Positions 9,406 to 18,182 of a stretch of DNA of 64,000 nucleotides are shown here, one piece after another. Positions within the stretch are counted from its first letter, which is position 1. Every line of letters starts with the position of its first letter. The stretch comes from an uncultured Pelagibacteraceae bacterium. Its GTDB lineage: Bacteria > Pseudomonadota > Alphaproteobacteria > Pelagibacterales > Pelagibacteraceae. A model generated the notes under the pieces. It ran no database searches, was not told the origin of the DNA, and worked only from the letters and a program-made list of their open reading frames with translations. The stretch covers positions 124,001-188,000 of the forward strand of contig CACJKF010000001.1 in the NCBI GenBank assembly GCA_902593905.1, written 5' to 3'. Position numbers and translations under genes: made by a program.

Positions 9406-9678
9406 ATGTTTGAAAACTTGGAACAATTAATCAAAACAATCAGAGAGAGAAAAAATTCTTCTCCTGACAAATCTTATACAAACAAACTTTTGAATGACAA
9501 AAACTTAAGTGTTTCAAAAGTAAAAGAGGAAGTAGGTGAATTAATAGAATCTGTGGAAAAAAATTCAAATAAGATACACGAAGCTGCTGATGTAGTTTAT
9601 CATTTGATGGTTTACTTGGAGGCTAATAATATAAAAATTGAAGATGTGATGAGCGAACTTAAGAAAAGGCAAAAATGA
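9406..9678 (+). CDS. hisE: Phosphoribosyl-ATP pyrophosphatase
   Basis: HisE removes pyrophosphate from phosphoribosyl-ATP, the second step of histidine synthesis. The 90-residue alpha-helical MazG-like protein has SPDKSYTNKLL, the metal-binding VKEEVGELIES (EExxE) and the family DVVYHLMVYLEAN segment. It is the stand-alone form rather than the HisI-HisE fusion; hisI is not in this window. The TGA overlaps the start of the HIT gene (ATGA), as in the other junctions of this cluster. Confidence 0.93.
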   Translation: MFENLEQLIKTIRERKNSSPDKSYTNKLLNDKNLSVSKVKEEVGELIESVEKNSNKIHEAADVVYHLMVYLEANNIKIEDVMSELKKRQK

Positions 9679-10031
9679 GTTACGATAAGAACAATATATT
9701 TGCAAAGATTTTAAGAGGAGAAATCCCGTGTAAAAAGGTTTATGAAAATGATCATGTTTTAGCTTTTCATGATATTAATCCTCAAAAGAAAGTTCATGTT
9801 TTAGTTATTCCCAAAGGTGAATACGTAGATCTTAATGATTTTAACAACAAAGCTTCAGACAAAGAAATTGTAGAGTTAAATAAAGCCGTGACACATGTTG
9901 CAAACTTAATGGGAGCAAAAGACAAAGGGTATCGAGCTTTAACTAATATAGGAAGTGATGGTGGTCAGGAAGTTCCTCATTTACACTATCATATATTTGC
10001 AGGTGAAAAGATCGGAAAGATGGTCAGCTGA
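9675..10031 (+). CDS. HIT family (HinT-like) nucleotide hydrolase
   Basis: A 118-residue histidine-triad protein of the HinT branch, which hydrolyses nucleoside phosphoramidates and acyl-adenylates in the cytoplasm. The N-terminus shows IFAKILRGEIPCKKVYE, then HVLAFHDINPQKKVHVLVIP, and the active-site triad HLHYHIFAG with His102, His104 and His106. The length is typical. It follows hisE by an ATGA overlap and precedes a GNAT gene by another overlap; hisE followed by HinT is common in alphaproteobacteria. The cellular substrate is not known. Confidence 0.95.
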   Translation: MSYDKNNIFAKILRGEIPCKKVYENDHVLAFHDINPQKKVHVLVIPKGEYVDLNDFNNKASDKEIVELNKAVTHVANLMGAKDKGYRALTNIGSDGGQEVPHLHYHIFAGEKIGKMVS

Positions 10032-10537
10032 TGGTTTCAAGAGTAAAAAGATATTTTTTAGAAATTAGAGATTTTTCAAAAACAGTTGATTTAAATCTTC
10101 CAGAAAATTTTCAAATTATTTTGGACGATAAAGATAATTTTCATTTAAATAGATTTTTTTATAAACAAATAGGCGTAGATCATTACTGGAGAGATAGATT
10201 ACTTTGGTCTGATAGTGAATGGGTAAAGTATGTTACAAATAAAAACTTAGAAACACATGTTCTAAAAAAAGGTGAAGATCTAGTAGGATATTACGAACAA
10301 GAATATCATCCTGGATCAAATGAGGTAGAGCTTATCAATCTAGGAGTACTAAAAGAATTCAGAGGATTGAAGCTTGGTTCAACACTTGTAAATCATGCTA
10401 TTGCAAGTGCATCAAGAAAAAATCCTGAAAGAATGTGGGTTCATACTTGTAGTTTAGACCATAAACATGCATTACAAAATTATAAATCTAAAGGTTTTGA
10501 AATTTTTAAAGAAGAAGAAATTGATTTTGTAGCTTAG
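10031..10537 (+). CDS. GNAT family N-acetyltransferase
   Basis: A 168-residue protein with a GNAT acetyl-CoA-binding fold: NEVELINLGVLKEFRGLKLG covers strand 4 and the Arg/Gln-x2-Gly-x-Gly loop (LKEFRGLKLGSTLVNHAI), followed by the NPERMWVHTCSLDHKHALQNY segment and the terminal YKSKGFEIF. Alphaproteobacterial relatives of this subgroup are usually annotated as plain GNAT proteins; the acceptor substrate is unknown. It ends the his-HIT operon. A hairpin followed by T6 begins 9 bases after its stop, inside the opposing lolA gene. Confidence 0.85.
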   Translation: MVSRVKRYFLEIRDFSKTVDLNLPENFQIILDDKDNFHLNRFFYKQIGVDHYWRDRLLWSDSEWVKYVTNKNLETHVLKKGEDLVGYYEQEYHPGSNEVELINLGVLKEFRGLKLGSTLVNHAIASASRKNPERMWVHTCSLDHKHALQNYKSKGFEIFKEEEIDFVA

Positions 10538-11103
10538 TTTATTTCAGGCACTTTAAAGGTGCCTTTTTTAAAAACGTCATTTTTAGCAACAATATTAAGG
10601 GAGAAATTTATATTATTGTTATATTGATCTATAATTTCCCATCCTTTTAAATCTAGATTTTTTTTGTCAAAAAAAACTGTAATTTCGTTGTCACCAAAAT
10701 AAATAAGTTTGATTATTTGATCAGTTGACTCTAATTTTCCTGATCGCACTATTTCTAAAAGTTTATCTTTATATAAAATATTTAAGAACGGAGATTTTGA
10801 AATAGGATAATGATAAGTTTTATTATACCTTTTCTGCGTTATTGCTAATCTCTTATTATTGATAACTAGTTCTTTTTTCTTGTCATCAAAGTAATTACAT
10901 TTTAATTTTCCAGGAAACTCTAATAGACAACTACCTTTTTCTGTTTTTTCATTAATCAATTGATCAAAGGTAAATTCTAAAGAACTTAAGTTATTTAGTT
11001 GAGCAACTATTTGTTTTTTTTCATTAGCTAATAAACCTGTCGTTATTAATAGAAAAAACGAGATTAAAAATATTTTTTTAAAGAACTTCACGTTTACCAA
11101 CAT
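10534..11103 (-). CDS. lolA: Outer-membrane lipoprotein carrier protein LolA
   Basis: LolA is the periplasmic carrier of lipoproteins between the inner and outer membranes. The 189-residue product has a signal peptide (FFKKIFLISFFLLITTGLLA, cleavage likely before NEK), then the LolA-fold strands with LEFTFDQLINEKTEKGSCLLEF (split around residues 40-60), RLAITQKRYNKTYHYP and FDKKNLDLKGWEIIDQYNN, typical of the family. ATG 11103 is preferred over an in-frame TTG at 11121 because it puts the charged signal-peptide N-terminus first. The start overlaps the end of ftsK, matching the alphaproteobacterial ftsK-lolA pair. Confidence 0.88.
   Translation of the reverse strand: MLVNVKFFKKIFLISFFLLITTGLLANEKKQIVAQLNNLSSLEFTFDQLINEKTEKGSCLLEFPGKLKCNYFDDKKKELVINNKRLAITQKRYNKTYHYPISKSPFLNILYKDKLLEIVRSGKLESTDQIIKLIYFGDNEITVFFDKKNLDLKGWEIIDQYNNNINFSLNIVAKNDVFKKGTFKVPEIN
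10546..10569 (+). terminator. Rho-independent terminator of the his operon, inside the lolA 3' coding end
   Basis: The bases GGCAC and GTGCC (10547-10551 and 10559-10563) form a 5-bp stem with a 7-base loop, followed directly by six T residues. This is a compact intrinsic terminator for the plus-strand his-HIT-GNAT operon. It lies wholly inside the lolA coding region on the other strand, where it encodes part of the lolA C-terminus (the KKGTFK region). The call rests on the pattern only; fold energy was not calculated. Confidence 0.7.
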
Positions 11104-13159
11104 GATTTGCCTTACTAACAATACCTTTTTCTTCCATCATATCAATAATTCTAGCAGCTCTATTGTATCCAATCTGTAATTTTCTCTGTAAGAAGCTTGT
11201 AGAGGCCTTTCTTTCAGCTTTTATAATTTCTACAGCCCGATTGAATAATTCATCCTCATCACCCTCATTTCCAGACGTTAAAGAGCTTTCAGCTGTTTCT
11301 TGGGAAGTAATTTCTTCCATATAATCTGGCTCTCCTTGAGCCCTTAATGAGTTTGTAATTTTCTCAATTTCTTGTTCAGAAACGTAAGGGCCATGAATTC
11401 TAACTATTCTGTTTGCTGATGACATGAATAACATGTCTCCTTTTCCAAGCAATTGTTCAGCACCCTGCTCACCTAAAATAGTTCTACTGTCAATTTTAGA
11501 ACTAACTTGAAAAGATATTCTTGTTGGGAAATTCGCTTTTATTGTACCTGTTATTACATCAACACTTGGTCTTTGTGTAGCCATGATGATATGAATACCG
11601 GCAGCTCTTGCCATTTGAGATAATTTTTGAATGTAGTTTTCAATTTCTTTTCCAGCTACAAGCATTAAATCTGACATTTCGTCAACTACTACAACGATGT
11701 AAGGCATTTTAAGCTTGTGCTTAGAATTATAGCCATCAATGTTTCTTACTCCTACCTTGCTCATTAATTTATATCTGCTGTTCATTTCTTTCACTGTCCA
11801 AGATAAAGCCGATGTAGCTTTTTTAGCATCAGTAATAACAGGAGTTAATAAATGAGGTATTCCTTCGTAAGTAGATAGTTCTAACATTTTTGGATCGATT
11901 AAAATAAATTTGCAAAGATCTGGACTTAGTTTGTAAAGTAGAGAGACAATTATTGTATTAATACAAACAGACTTTCCTGAACCAGTTGTACCTGCAATTA
12001 AAAGATGAGGCATTGAGGTTAAATCACCAACAATTGGTATTCCAGAAATACTTTTGCCTAATGCTATCGGAAGTCTCACATCTTTTTTTTTAAATTTATC
12101 GCAAGAAATTATTTCTCTTAGTGAAACGCCCTCTCTTTCCTCGTTTGGGATTTCTATTCCAACAGTATTCTTACCTGGAATGACCGAAACTCTTGTTGAA
12201 GTTGAGCTAGTATTTCTTGCTAAATCCTCAGATAAATTAATAATTTTGGATACTTTTACGCCTGGCGCAGGCTCGAATTCATAAAGGCTTACTACCGGGC
12301 CATTGTTAATTGTTTTAATTTTTCCATCTATACCAAAGTCTAATAATATTTTCTCTATAAACTCTGCATCAGGACGATTTCTATTTCCATCAGAGCTAAG
12401 CTTTGATAAATTTTTTTCTAAATAACTTATATCCGGCAATTTATATTTAGCTTTAGCATCAATTTGATTTGATTTAGATAACGCGGCTTCATCAAAAGAA
12501 AATGATTGTTGAGGTTTCTCCAAAGTTTGAGGTTGGTCTTCAATATTTATTTTAGTAAAATCCGGCTCAATATCTTCCATTGGTTTTCTCACAAATAGTG
12601 AAATAATTATTAAGAATATTTTTTTATAATTAATATCAGCTGAAAAAGAAAAAAAAATTATTGTTAACAATAGCAACCCATAAATTGAATATGTATTGTC
12701 TATCCATGGAGCCCAAGTATTAATATAATTATATGTTACTTTTCCAACAAAACCTGAATTACCATTGTCAATTAGCCAAAATGAATTATCGAAAGTTAAA
12801 TAAATAAAAACTGTTCCTACAGTCAAATAAGCTACAACTAAAAATAATTTTAAAATTATTCTTCTTAATTCTTTCTTAATTATTAAATTTAATCCCCAAA
12901 ATAAAAAATTAAGTAGTAACAAAAAGGAGGCCAAGCCAAAACTTTGTAGTAAAAAATCTGCAATACTGCTTCCATAAATTCCAAATAAATTCTGGATCTC
13001 GAAATTTCTATCTCCATAAATAAATGAAGGATCTTCAGGAGAATATGTTGTAAAGGCGATTGCAAGTGCGACACTTGATAAAACCAAGATTAAACCTAGC
13101 AATTCAAAGGTTCGCTTTTTTAAAAAATTTGTTACACTATCTAAAAAGTTTGTATTCAT
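11078..13159 (-). CDS. ftsK: DNA translocase FtsK
   Basis: FtsK anchors at the division septum and pumps DNA to resolve and segregate chromosome ends. The 693-residue protein has N-terminal membrane helices (to about 180), a short linker (about 180-260) rather than the very long one of E. coli, then the RecA-like motor with Walker A AGTTGSGKSVC and Walker B IVVVVDEMSDLM, plus the MATQRPSVDVITG segment. It ends with the gamma winged-helix domain (LQIGYNRAARIIDMMEEKG), which reads KOPS-type polar sequences. The C-terminus overlaps lolA. The reduced linker fits general compaction. Confidence 0.96.
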   Translation of the reverse strand: MNTNFLDSVTNFLKKRTFELLGLILVLSSVALAIAFTTYSPEDPSFIYGDRNFEIQNLFGIYGSSIADFLLQSFGLASFLLLLNFLFWGLNLIIKKELRRIILKLFLVVAYLTVGTVFIYLTFDNSFWLIDNGNSGFVGKVTYNYINTWAPWIDNTYSIYGLLLLTIIFFSFSADINYKKIFLIIISLFVRKPMEDIEPDFTKINIEDQPQTLEKPQQSFSFDEAALSKSNQIDAKAKYKLPDISYLEKNLSKLSSDGNRNRPDAEFIEKILLDFGIDGKIKTINNGPVVSLYEFEPAPGVKVSKIINLSEDLARNTSSTSTRVSVIPGKNTVGIEIPNEEREGVSLREIISCDKFKKKDVRLPIALGKSISGIPIVGDLTSMPHLLIAGTTGSGKSVCINTIIVSLLYKLSPDLCKFILIDPKMLELSTYEGIPHLLTPVITDAKKATSALSWTVKEMNSRYKLMSKVGVRNIDGYNSKHKLKMPYIVVVVDEMSDLMLVAGKEIENYIQKLSQMARAAGIHIIMATQRPSVDVITGTIKANFPTRISFQVSSKIDSRTILGEQGAEQLLGKGDMLFMSSANRIVRIHGPYVSEQEIEKITNSLRAQGEPDYMEEITSQETAESSLTSGNEGDEDELFNRAVEIIKAERKASTSFLQRKLQIGYNRAARIIDMMEEKGIVSKANHVGKREVL

Positions 13160-13214
13160 TACGAATCGTTTACGTACTTTTTACCATTTTTATGAAAACG
13201 TTAAAAATTTTTAT

Positions 13215-14324
13215 ATGACTAAACAGAGAATATGCATTGTTGGAGATGGTCTTTCAGGCCTGATGACGGCTGTAGTTTTAGCGAAAGTGCCAGGTATAGA
13301 GATAAGTTTGATCGCTAAAAAAGGCGTAAAAAACGTGGATAAAAGGACTACTGCTATTTCTGATACAAATTATAAGTTCGTTAATCAAAATATCACTAGT
13401 CTAGGAAGTAAGTTGTTCTGGCCTTCAAAAAAAATCGAGCTTTTTTACGAAACATCCAAAGAAAGAATAAATTTTTTAAATCTCAACGAGGCGAATTCTA
13501 ATCTTATGTATGTCTTTGAAAATGATAAAGTTAAAAGTACATTATTGAAAGAAATTCCAAAAAATAAAATTAAACTAATCAGAAAAGATTTTAAAAACTT
13601 GGATGAACTAAAAAATTATGATTTAATTATCCTTTGCGTAGGCGGACAATCTAAATTCTATGATAACATAGCAAAAAAAAGATCGATTAAGAAAGATTAC
13701 AAAGAAATAGCTATAACAGGTTACGTAAGGCACAATCACAAAAATCTAAATACAAGCCAGTTCTTTTTAAAAGAAGGGCCACTAGCTATACTTCCTTTTT
13801 CAAAAAATTATTTTTCTTTCGTTTGGAGTGTTAAAAAATCCTTTTTCGAAAACAATTCAAAAAGAATTATAAATCTAGTCAAAGGTAAAATAACAGAATT
13901 ATTTAATTTTGAGCAAGATATAGCTATTAGCAATATTCAGTCCTATCCGATCTCACTTCGTTTGAGAAGACAGTATCATCAAAAAAATATATTAATTCTT
14001 GGAGAGGGTTTGCACACGGTTCATCCTGTTGCCGGACAAGGTTTTAATCTTGTTCTTAGAGATATTAAAAAACTAAATGAGATTATTAAATATTATGTTG
14101 GCTTAGGTATTTCTATTAAAAACAGCTATGCATTAAATGATTTTTATAATAGTAGAAAACCTGAAAATACTATCATCAGTTTAGGTGTTGATGCCACTCA
14201 CAGCTTCTTTAAACAAAATAAATATTTGGATCCGTTCAAAGAAATAATTATCAAAAATATTAAGAACAACGAAACACTAAAAAAGTTCAGTAAAATAATT
14301 TCTAATCAAGGTTTATCATTATAA
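13215..14324 (+). CDS. UbiH/COQ6-type FAD-dependent ubiquinone-biosynthesis hydroxylase
   Basis: A 369-residue flavoprotein monooxygenase of the UbiH/UbiF/UbiL/COQ6 family, which hydroxylates the benzenoid ring of ubiquinone precursors. The N-terminal dinucleotide fold is VGDGLSGLMTAVVLAK (9-24), DKRTTAIS (about 43-50) is the family segment after it, and the second FAD motif is GEGLHTVHPVAGQGFNLVL, containing the family HPxAGQGxN. Ring-position specificity cannot be assigned from sequence. It stands alone between divergent ftsK (55-base spacer) and mnmE (4-base spacer), so it may be co-transcribed with mnmE. Confidence 0.86.
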   Translation: MTKQRICIVGDGLSGLMTAVVLAKVPGIEISLIAKKGVKNVDKRTTAISDTNYKFVNQNITSLGSKLFWPSKKIELFYETSKERINFLNLNEANSNLMYVFENDKVKSTLLKEIPKNKIKLIRKDFKNLDELKNYDLIILCVGGQSKFYDNIAKKRSIKKDYKEIAITGYVRHNHKNLNTSQFFLKEGPLAILPFSKNYFSFVWSVKKSFFENNSKRIINLVKGKITELFNFEQDIAISNIQSYPISLRLRRQYHQKNILILGEGLHTVHPVAGQGFNLVLRDIKKLNEIIKYYVGLGISIKNSYALNDFYNSRKPENTIISLGVDATHSFFKQNKYLDPFKEIIIKNIKNNETLKKFSKIISNQGLSL

Positions 14325-14328
14325 TTCA

Positions 14329-15657
14329 ATGAACATTTATGCTCTTTCATCAGGCAGAGGTCCGTCAGGAATAGCCATCGTAAGAATATCTGGTAAAGAT
14401 ACTCTTAAAGTTTGCAAGAACTTAACAAAACTTACAGAAATCAAATCCAATGAAGTAAATTATTGCCAATTCTATGATCCCAAAAACAATAATATAATAG
14501 ACCCAGAAGCTCTATTATTGTGGTTTCCCGGGCCTAATAGCTATACTGGCGATGATTTAGCAGAATTTCAGGTCCATGGAAGCAATGCTGTTATTAATGC
14601 TTTACTAAAAGCACTATCAGAACAAGATAATTGTAGATTAGCCGAACCTGGCGAGTTTACGAAGGTAGCTTTTCAAAACGATAAAATTGATCTTCTAAAA
14701 GCTGAAAGCATTGGTGATTTAATCCATGCAGAGACAGAACTGCAAAGAGATCAAGCTGCTAAATTAGTCCAAGGAAATGCCTCTAATTATTACAATGATT
14801 TAAGGGAAAAATTAATTAAATCTCTATCTTATATTGAAGCAAAAATAGATTTTGCTGAGGATGATTTACCAGAAAAAGTATTAAAAGAGGTACAAAATTC
14901 TATTAAAGAAATCCATAAAGACATTCATAAAATAATCGAGGACAATAAAATAGGAGAAAAAATTAGAGATGGATTTAGAGTGTCTATAATAGGCGAAGTG
15001 AACGCAGGAAAATCTTCTCTCATGAATTTGATAGCAAAAAGAGATGTCGCTATTGTTTCAGATGAAGCGGGTACCACAAGAGATGTGATCGAGTCATATT
15101 TGAATATAGATGGTTATCCTGTAATTTTAGCTGACACGGCTGGTATAAGAGATGCAAAAAATGAAGTTGAGAAAAAAGGTATATCTTTAGCTGTTGGTAA
15201 ATCAAAAGAAGCAGACCTAAATATTGTTGTTATAGATAATTCTTCAAAAAGCATAAATAATGAAATTAAAAAAATAATTAGTAAAGACACGATAGTTTTA
15301 CTAAATAAGTCGGACGTACAAAATAAACAAAATCATAAATTTGATGCAGATACGGTGTTAGCATCAGTTAAAGAAAATAAAAATATCGATAGTTTGATTA
15401 AAAAGATAAAAGAAAAATTAAGTAAAAAATTCACGTCTAATAACACTGTCCTAATTACGAGAGAAAGACATAGAGTTAAACTTAATCAATGTTTAAAAGA
15501 AATAGATAACTTTCTTAAAAAAGATCAAAATAAAGATTTAGAATTAGCTGCTGAAGATCTAAGAATGGCTACGAGGCATCTTGGAAACATCGTCGGCAAG
15601 GTTGATGTCGAGGAAATTCTTGGATCTATATTTAAAGACTTTTGCATAGGTAAATAA
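14329..15657 (+). CDS. mnmE: tRNA modification GTPase MnmE
   Basis: MnmE (TrmE) works with MnmG to place the 5-carboxymethylaminomethyl group on wobble uridine of certain tRNAs. The 442-residue protein has the N-terminal folate-binding domain (GRGPSGIAIVRISG; PGPNSYTGDDLAEFQVHG), a helical domain, an inserted G domain (G1 GEVNAGKSSL, G3 DTAGI, G4 NKSD), and the essential C-terminal FCIGK. It lies directly upstream of mnmG, with rsmG, parA and parB following, an order widely conserved near bacterial origins. Confidence 0.97.
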   Translation: MNIYALSSGRGPSGIAIVRISGKDTLKVCKNLTKLTEIKSNEVNYCQFYDPKNNNIIDPEALLLWFPGPNSYTGDDLAEFQVHGSNAVINALLKALSEQDNCRLAEPGEFTKVAFQNDKIDLLKAESIGDLIHAETELQRDQAAKLVQGNASNYYNDLREKLIKSLSYIEAKIDFAEDDLPEKVLKEVQNSIKEIHKDIHKIIEDNKIGEKIRDGFRVSIIGEVNAGKSSLMNLIAKRDVAIVSDEAGTTRDVIESYLNIDGYPVILADTAGIRDAKNEVEKKGISLAVGKSKEADLNIVVIDNSSKSINNEIKKIISKDTIVLLNKSDVQNKQNHKFDADTVLASVKENKNIDSLIKKIKEKLSKKFTSNNTVLITRERHRVKLNQCLKEIDNFLKKDQNKDLELAAEDLRMATRHLGNIVGKVDVEEILGSIFKDFCIGK

Positions 15658-15699
15658 AATACCTCTTGTATTCCTTATATACCTCGTTACATTCATCAT

Positions 15700-17568
15700 A
15701 TGACTAAACAAAGCTATGATGTCGTAGTAATAGGGGGCGGACATGCTGGTTGTGAAGCAGCAGCAGCATCCGCTAGAATGGGCGTAAATACTGCTCTTTT
15801 TACTCATAAAATAGAGACTATTGGAGAGATGTCGTGCAACCCTGCTATTGGAGGACTTGGAAAAGGGCATCTTGTAAGAGAAATAGATGCTTTAGATGGT
15901 GTAATGGGTGTAGTAGCCGATAAATCAGGTATTCAATTTAGATTATTAAATAGAAGTAGAGGTCCAGCGGTGCAGGGACCACGTACTCAATCAGATAGAG
16001 CTTTGTACAAAGAGCATATGCAGAAGATTTTACTAAATTATAAAAATTTGGACGTAATTGCAGATCCAGTTGTTAAATTTTTATTTGAAGCAGATAAAAT
16101 TATAGGTTTTGTATGTCAAAGTGGAAAAGAAGTTAGGACTAAGGAGCTTATATTAACTACCGGCACTTTTCTTAACGGATTAATACATATAGGTGAAACT
16201 CAAATACCAGCGGGTAGGTACGATGAGAAACCATCTACAGGTTTAAGTGAGCAATTAGCAAAATTTAAAATGCAAATAGGAAGATTAAAGACAGGTACAC
16301 CACCGAGACTAGATGGTAGTACTATTAACTATGATGATTTGGAAATGCAACCAGCTGATGATGATCATTACTATTTTTCTTTCCTTACAAACAAAATTGA
16401 TAACAAACAAATCAAATGTGGGATGACTTATACTAATAACGAAGTCCACAAAATTATTAGTGATAATATTTTACGAAGCGCAATGTATTCTGGAAACATT
16501 AAAGGTGTCGGACCACGATATTGTCCATCCATTGAAGATAAAATTGTAAAATTTAAAGAGAAACAAAAACATCAAATATTTCTTGAACCTGAAGGATTAA
16601 AGGACAATACTATTTACCCAAATGGTATATCTACTTCACTTCCTGAGGAGATACAGCTTAAAATATTAGCTAAAATCAAGGGTTTAGAGCAGGTTAAGAT
16701 GAAAAGAGCTGGATACGCGATAGAGTACGATTATGTGGATCCAAGAGAACTTAATGCCACTTTAGAAACCAAAAAAATTAAGTCATTATTCTTAGCAGGA
16801 CAAATTAACGGTACTACTGGTTATGAGGAGGCAGCCGCTCAAGGCCTGATTGCAGGTATTAATGCTGCTTTAAAAATCAAAAATAAATCTGAGTTTGTTT
16901 TAGATAGATCAACTTCTTACATTGGTGTGATGATTGATGATTTAATAACTAAAGGTGTTACGGAACCTTATCGTATGTTTACCTCTAGAGCAGAATACAG
17001 ATTAACATTAAGAGCTGACAATGCAGATCAGCGATTAACAGATCTTGGTATAAGTTTACATTTGGTAGGGCCTGAAAGAAAAAAAATATTTTTAGAGAAG
17101 AAAAAAAATATTTCTTCATTAAACAATTTTTTAAGATCTAAATTTATGACCCCCAATGAAGCAAAAAAATATGACATTAAAATTGCTATGGATGGAGTCA
17201 AAAGATCATGTTTAGAGATAATGGGCCAACGAAAAGTAAATATGGCAAAAATAAGGCAAATATTTAGCGACATACCTGTATTTCCTGAGTCTATAGAAAG
17301 TCAGGTTGTAACAGATTCTCATTACATGGGTTATTTGAAGAGGCAGGAGCAAGATATTAAATCTTTTAAGAAAGATGAGTCAGTCATCATCCCTGATAAT
17401 ATAAATTATGAAAATTTAAGTGGTTTATCTAATGAGGTTAAGTCGAAGCTCATTTCTATAAGGCCTAAAACGTTAGGACAGGCTATCAGAATAGACGGTA
17501 TAACTCCTGCAGCTGTAATAATCTTATTATCTCACATTAAAAAGCTTAAATTTAAAGCCACTGCTTAA
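15700..17568 (+). CDS. mnmG: tRNA uridine 5-carboxymethylaminomethyl modification enzyme MnmG
   Basis: MnmG (GidA) is the FAD-dependent partner of MnmE in wobble-uridine modification. The 622-residue protein begins with the FAD-binding [21 protein letters not shown] (residues 8-28, in two parts) and has the family signatures [31 protein letters not shown], and [21 protein letters not shown]. The C-terminal helical domain ends with [19 protein letters not shown]. Redox cysteines occur in the SCNPAIGG region and near CPSIEDK. A 42-base spacer separates it from mnmE; its stop and the rsmG ATG share a base. Confidence 0.97.
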   Translation: MTKQSYDVVVIGGGHAGCEAAAASARMGVNTALFTHKIETIGEMSCNPAIGGLGKGHLVREIDALDGVMGVVADKSGIQFRLLNRSRGPAVQGPRTQSDRALYKEHMQKILLNYKNLDVIADPVVKFLFEADKIIGFVCQSGKEVRTKELILTTGTFLNGLIHIGETQIPAGRYDEKPSTGLSEQLAKFKMQIGRLKTGTPPRLDGSTINYDDLEMQPADDDHYYFSFLTNKIDNKQIKCGMTYTNNEVHKIISDNILRSAMYSGNIKGVGPRYCPSIEDKIVKFKEKQKHQIFLEPEGLKDNTIYPNGISTSLPEEIQLKILAKIKGLEQVKMKRAGYAIEYDYVDPRELNATLETKKIKSLFLAGQINGTTGYEEAAAQGLIAGINAALKIKNKSEFVLDRSTSYIGVMIDDLITKGVTEPYRMFTSRAEYRLTLRADNADQRLTDLGISLHLVGPERKKIFLEKKKNISSLNNFLRSKFMTPNEAKKYDIKIAMDGVKRSCLEIMGQRKVNMAKIRQIFSDIPVFPESIESQVVTDSHYMGYLKRQEQDIKSFKKDESVIIPDNINYENLSGLSNEVKSKLISIRPKTLGQAIRIDGITPAAVIILLSHIKKLKFKATA

Positions 17569-18182
17569 TGCAGGATAATGAGGTCATAAATATTCTTCAA
17601 AACCAACTTAAGTTTAGCAAAAGAAATATATCAGACATTAAAATCTATTTAAGCGAATTGCTTAGGGCTAATAAAAAGCACAATTTTATATCTAAAAGTA
17701 CTGAAAATGCAATTTGGCATAGACATGTACTTGATTCTGCACAGTTAGTTAAATTTATTGATTTTTCCAAAGGCTCCTTGTCAGATTTAGGCTCTGGAGC
17801 TGGTTTTCCAGGCTTGGTTTTAGCTTTATTTAATAAAAATAAAGACTTTCACGTGAAATTATATGAAAAATCACCAGTTAAGAGAGCCTTTTTAATGGAT
17901 ATTAGTAAGAAATTGTCAATTAACGTTGAAATTCTTAACGATGTTTACCAAGATTTTATTGATACAGATTACATAGTTAGTAGAGCTTTTAAAAAAATCG
18001 AAGCGATAATACAAGTTTCACGTGAAATCGCCAAAAAGTCCCATAAATTAATAGTTTTAAAAGGTCAAAACGCACAGGAAGATTTAAAAAAAGCTTTCAT
18101 TAAGGAAAAATACGATTATAAACTTGAAAATAGTATTACAAATAAAGACTCTAAAATAATTATAGTCGATTTTAAAAAATGA
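17568..18182 (+). CDS. rsmG: 16S rRNA (guanine527-N7)-methyltransferase RsmG
   Basis: RsmG (GidB) methylates G527 of 16S rRNA using SAM. The 204-residue protein has NLIS-like HNFISKST, WHRHVLDSAQL, the SAM-binding glycine loop LSDLGSGAGFPGLVLAL (about 71-87), YEKSPVKRAFL and the family VSRAFKKIEAII segment. The gene is notable because two palindromic parS-like sites lie within its coding sequence (17847-17858 and 18015-18028). The start overlaps mnmG, and the stop overlaps parA (ATGA), so the five genes mnmE to parB form one transcription run. Confidence 0.95.
   Translation: MQDNEVINILQNQLKFSKRNISDIKIYLSELLRANKKHNFISKSTENAIWHRHVLDSAQLVKFIDFSKGSLSDLGSGAGFPGLVLALFNKNKDFHVKLYEKSPVKRAFLMDISKKLSINVEILNDVYQDFIDTDYIVSRAFKKIEAIIQVSREIAKKSHKLIVLKGQNAQEDLKKAFIKEKYDYKLENSITNKDSKIIIVDFKK
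17847..17858. other. parS-like centromere site 1, inside rsmG
   Basis: The 12-base perfect palindrome TTTCACGTGAAA matches the core of bacterial parS, whose consensus is TGTTTCACGTGAAACA. Outside the core the flanks are AC on the left and TT on the right, so the outer positions deviate from consensus. It lies about 1.1 kb upstream of the parB start in the parAB operon. ParB binding and spreading from here is inferred from the motif and context. Confidence 0.72.
18015..18028. other. parS-like centromere site 2, inside rsmG
   Basis: The bases GTTTCACGTGAAAT contain the same 12-base palindrome TTTCACGTGAAA (18016-18027) and keep the G on the left flank, matching the parS consensus at 13 of 14 positions. 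It is 169 bases downstream of site 1, in the coding strand of rsmG, just before parA. Two parS sites beside parAB are typical of chromosomal ParABS loci, though placing them within the rsmG coding sequence requires the RsmG protein sequence to accommodate them (VSREI region). Confidence 0.82.

Noticed and set aside
15658-15699. Direct repeat ATACCTC twice between mnmE and mnmG
   Set aside because: Seven bases in a 42-base AT-rich gap is too little to call a regulatory site.
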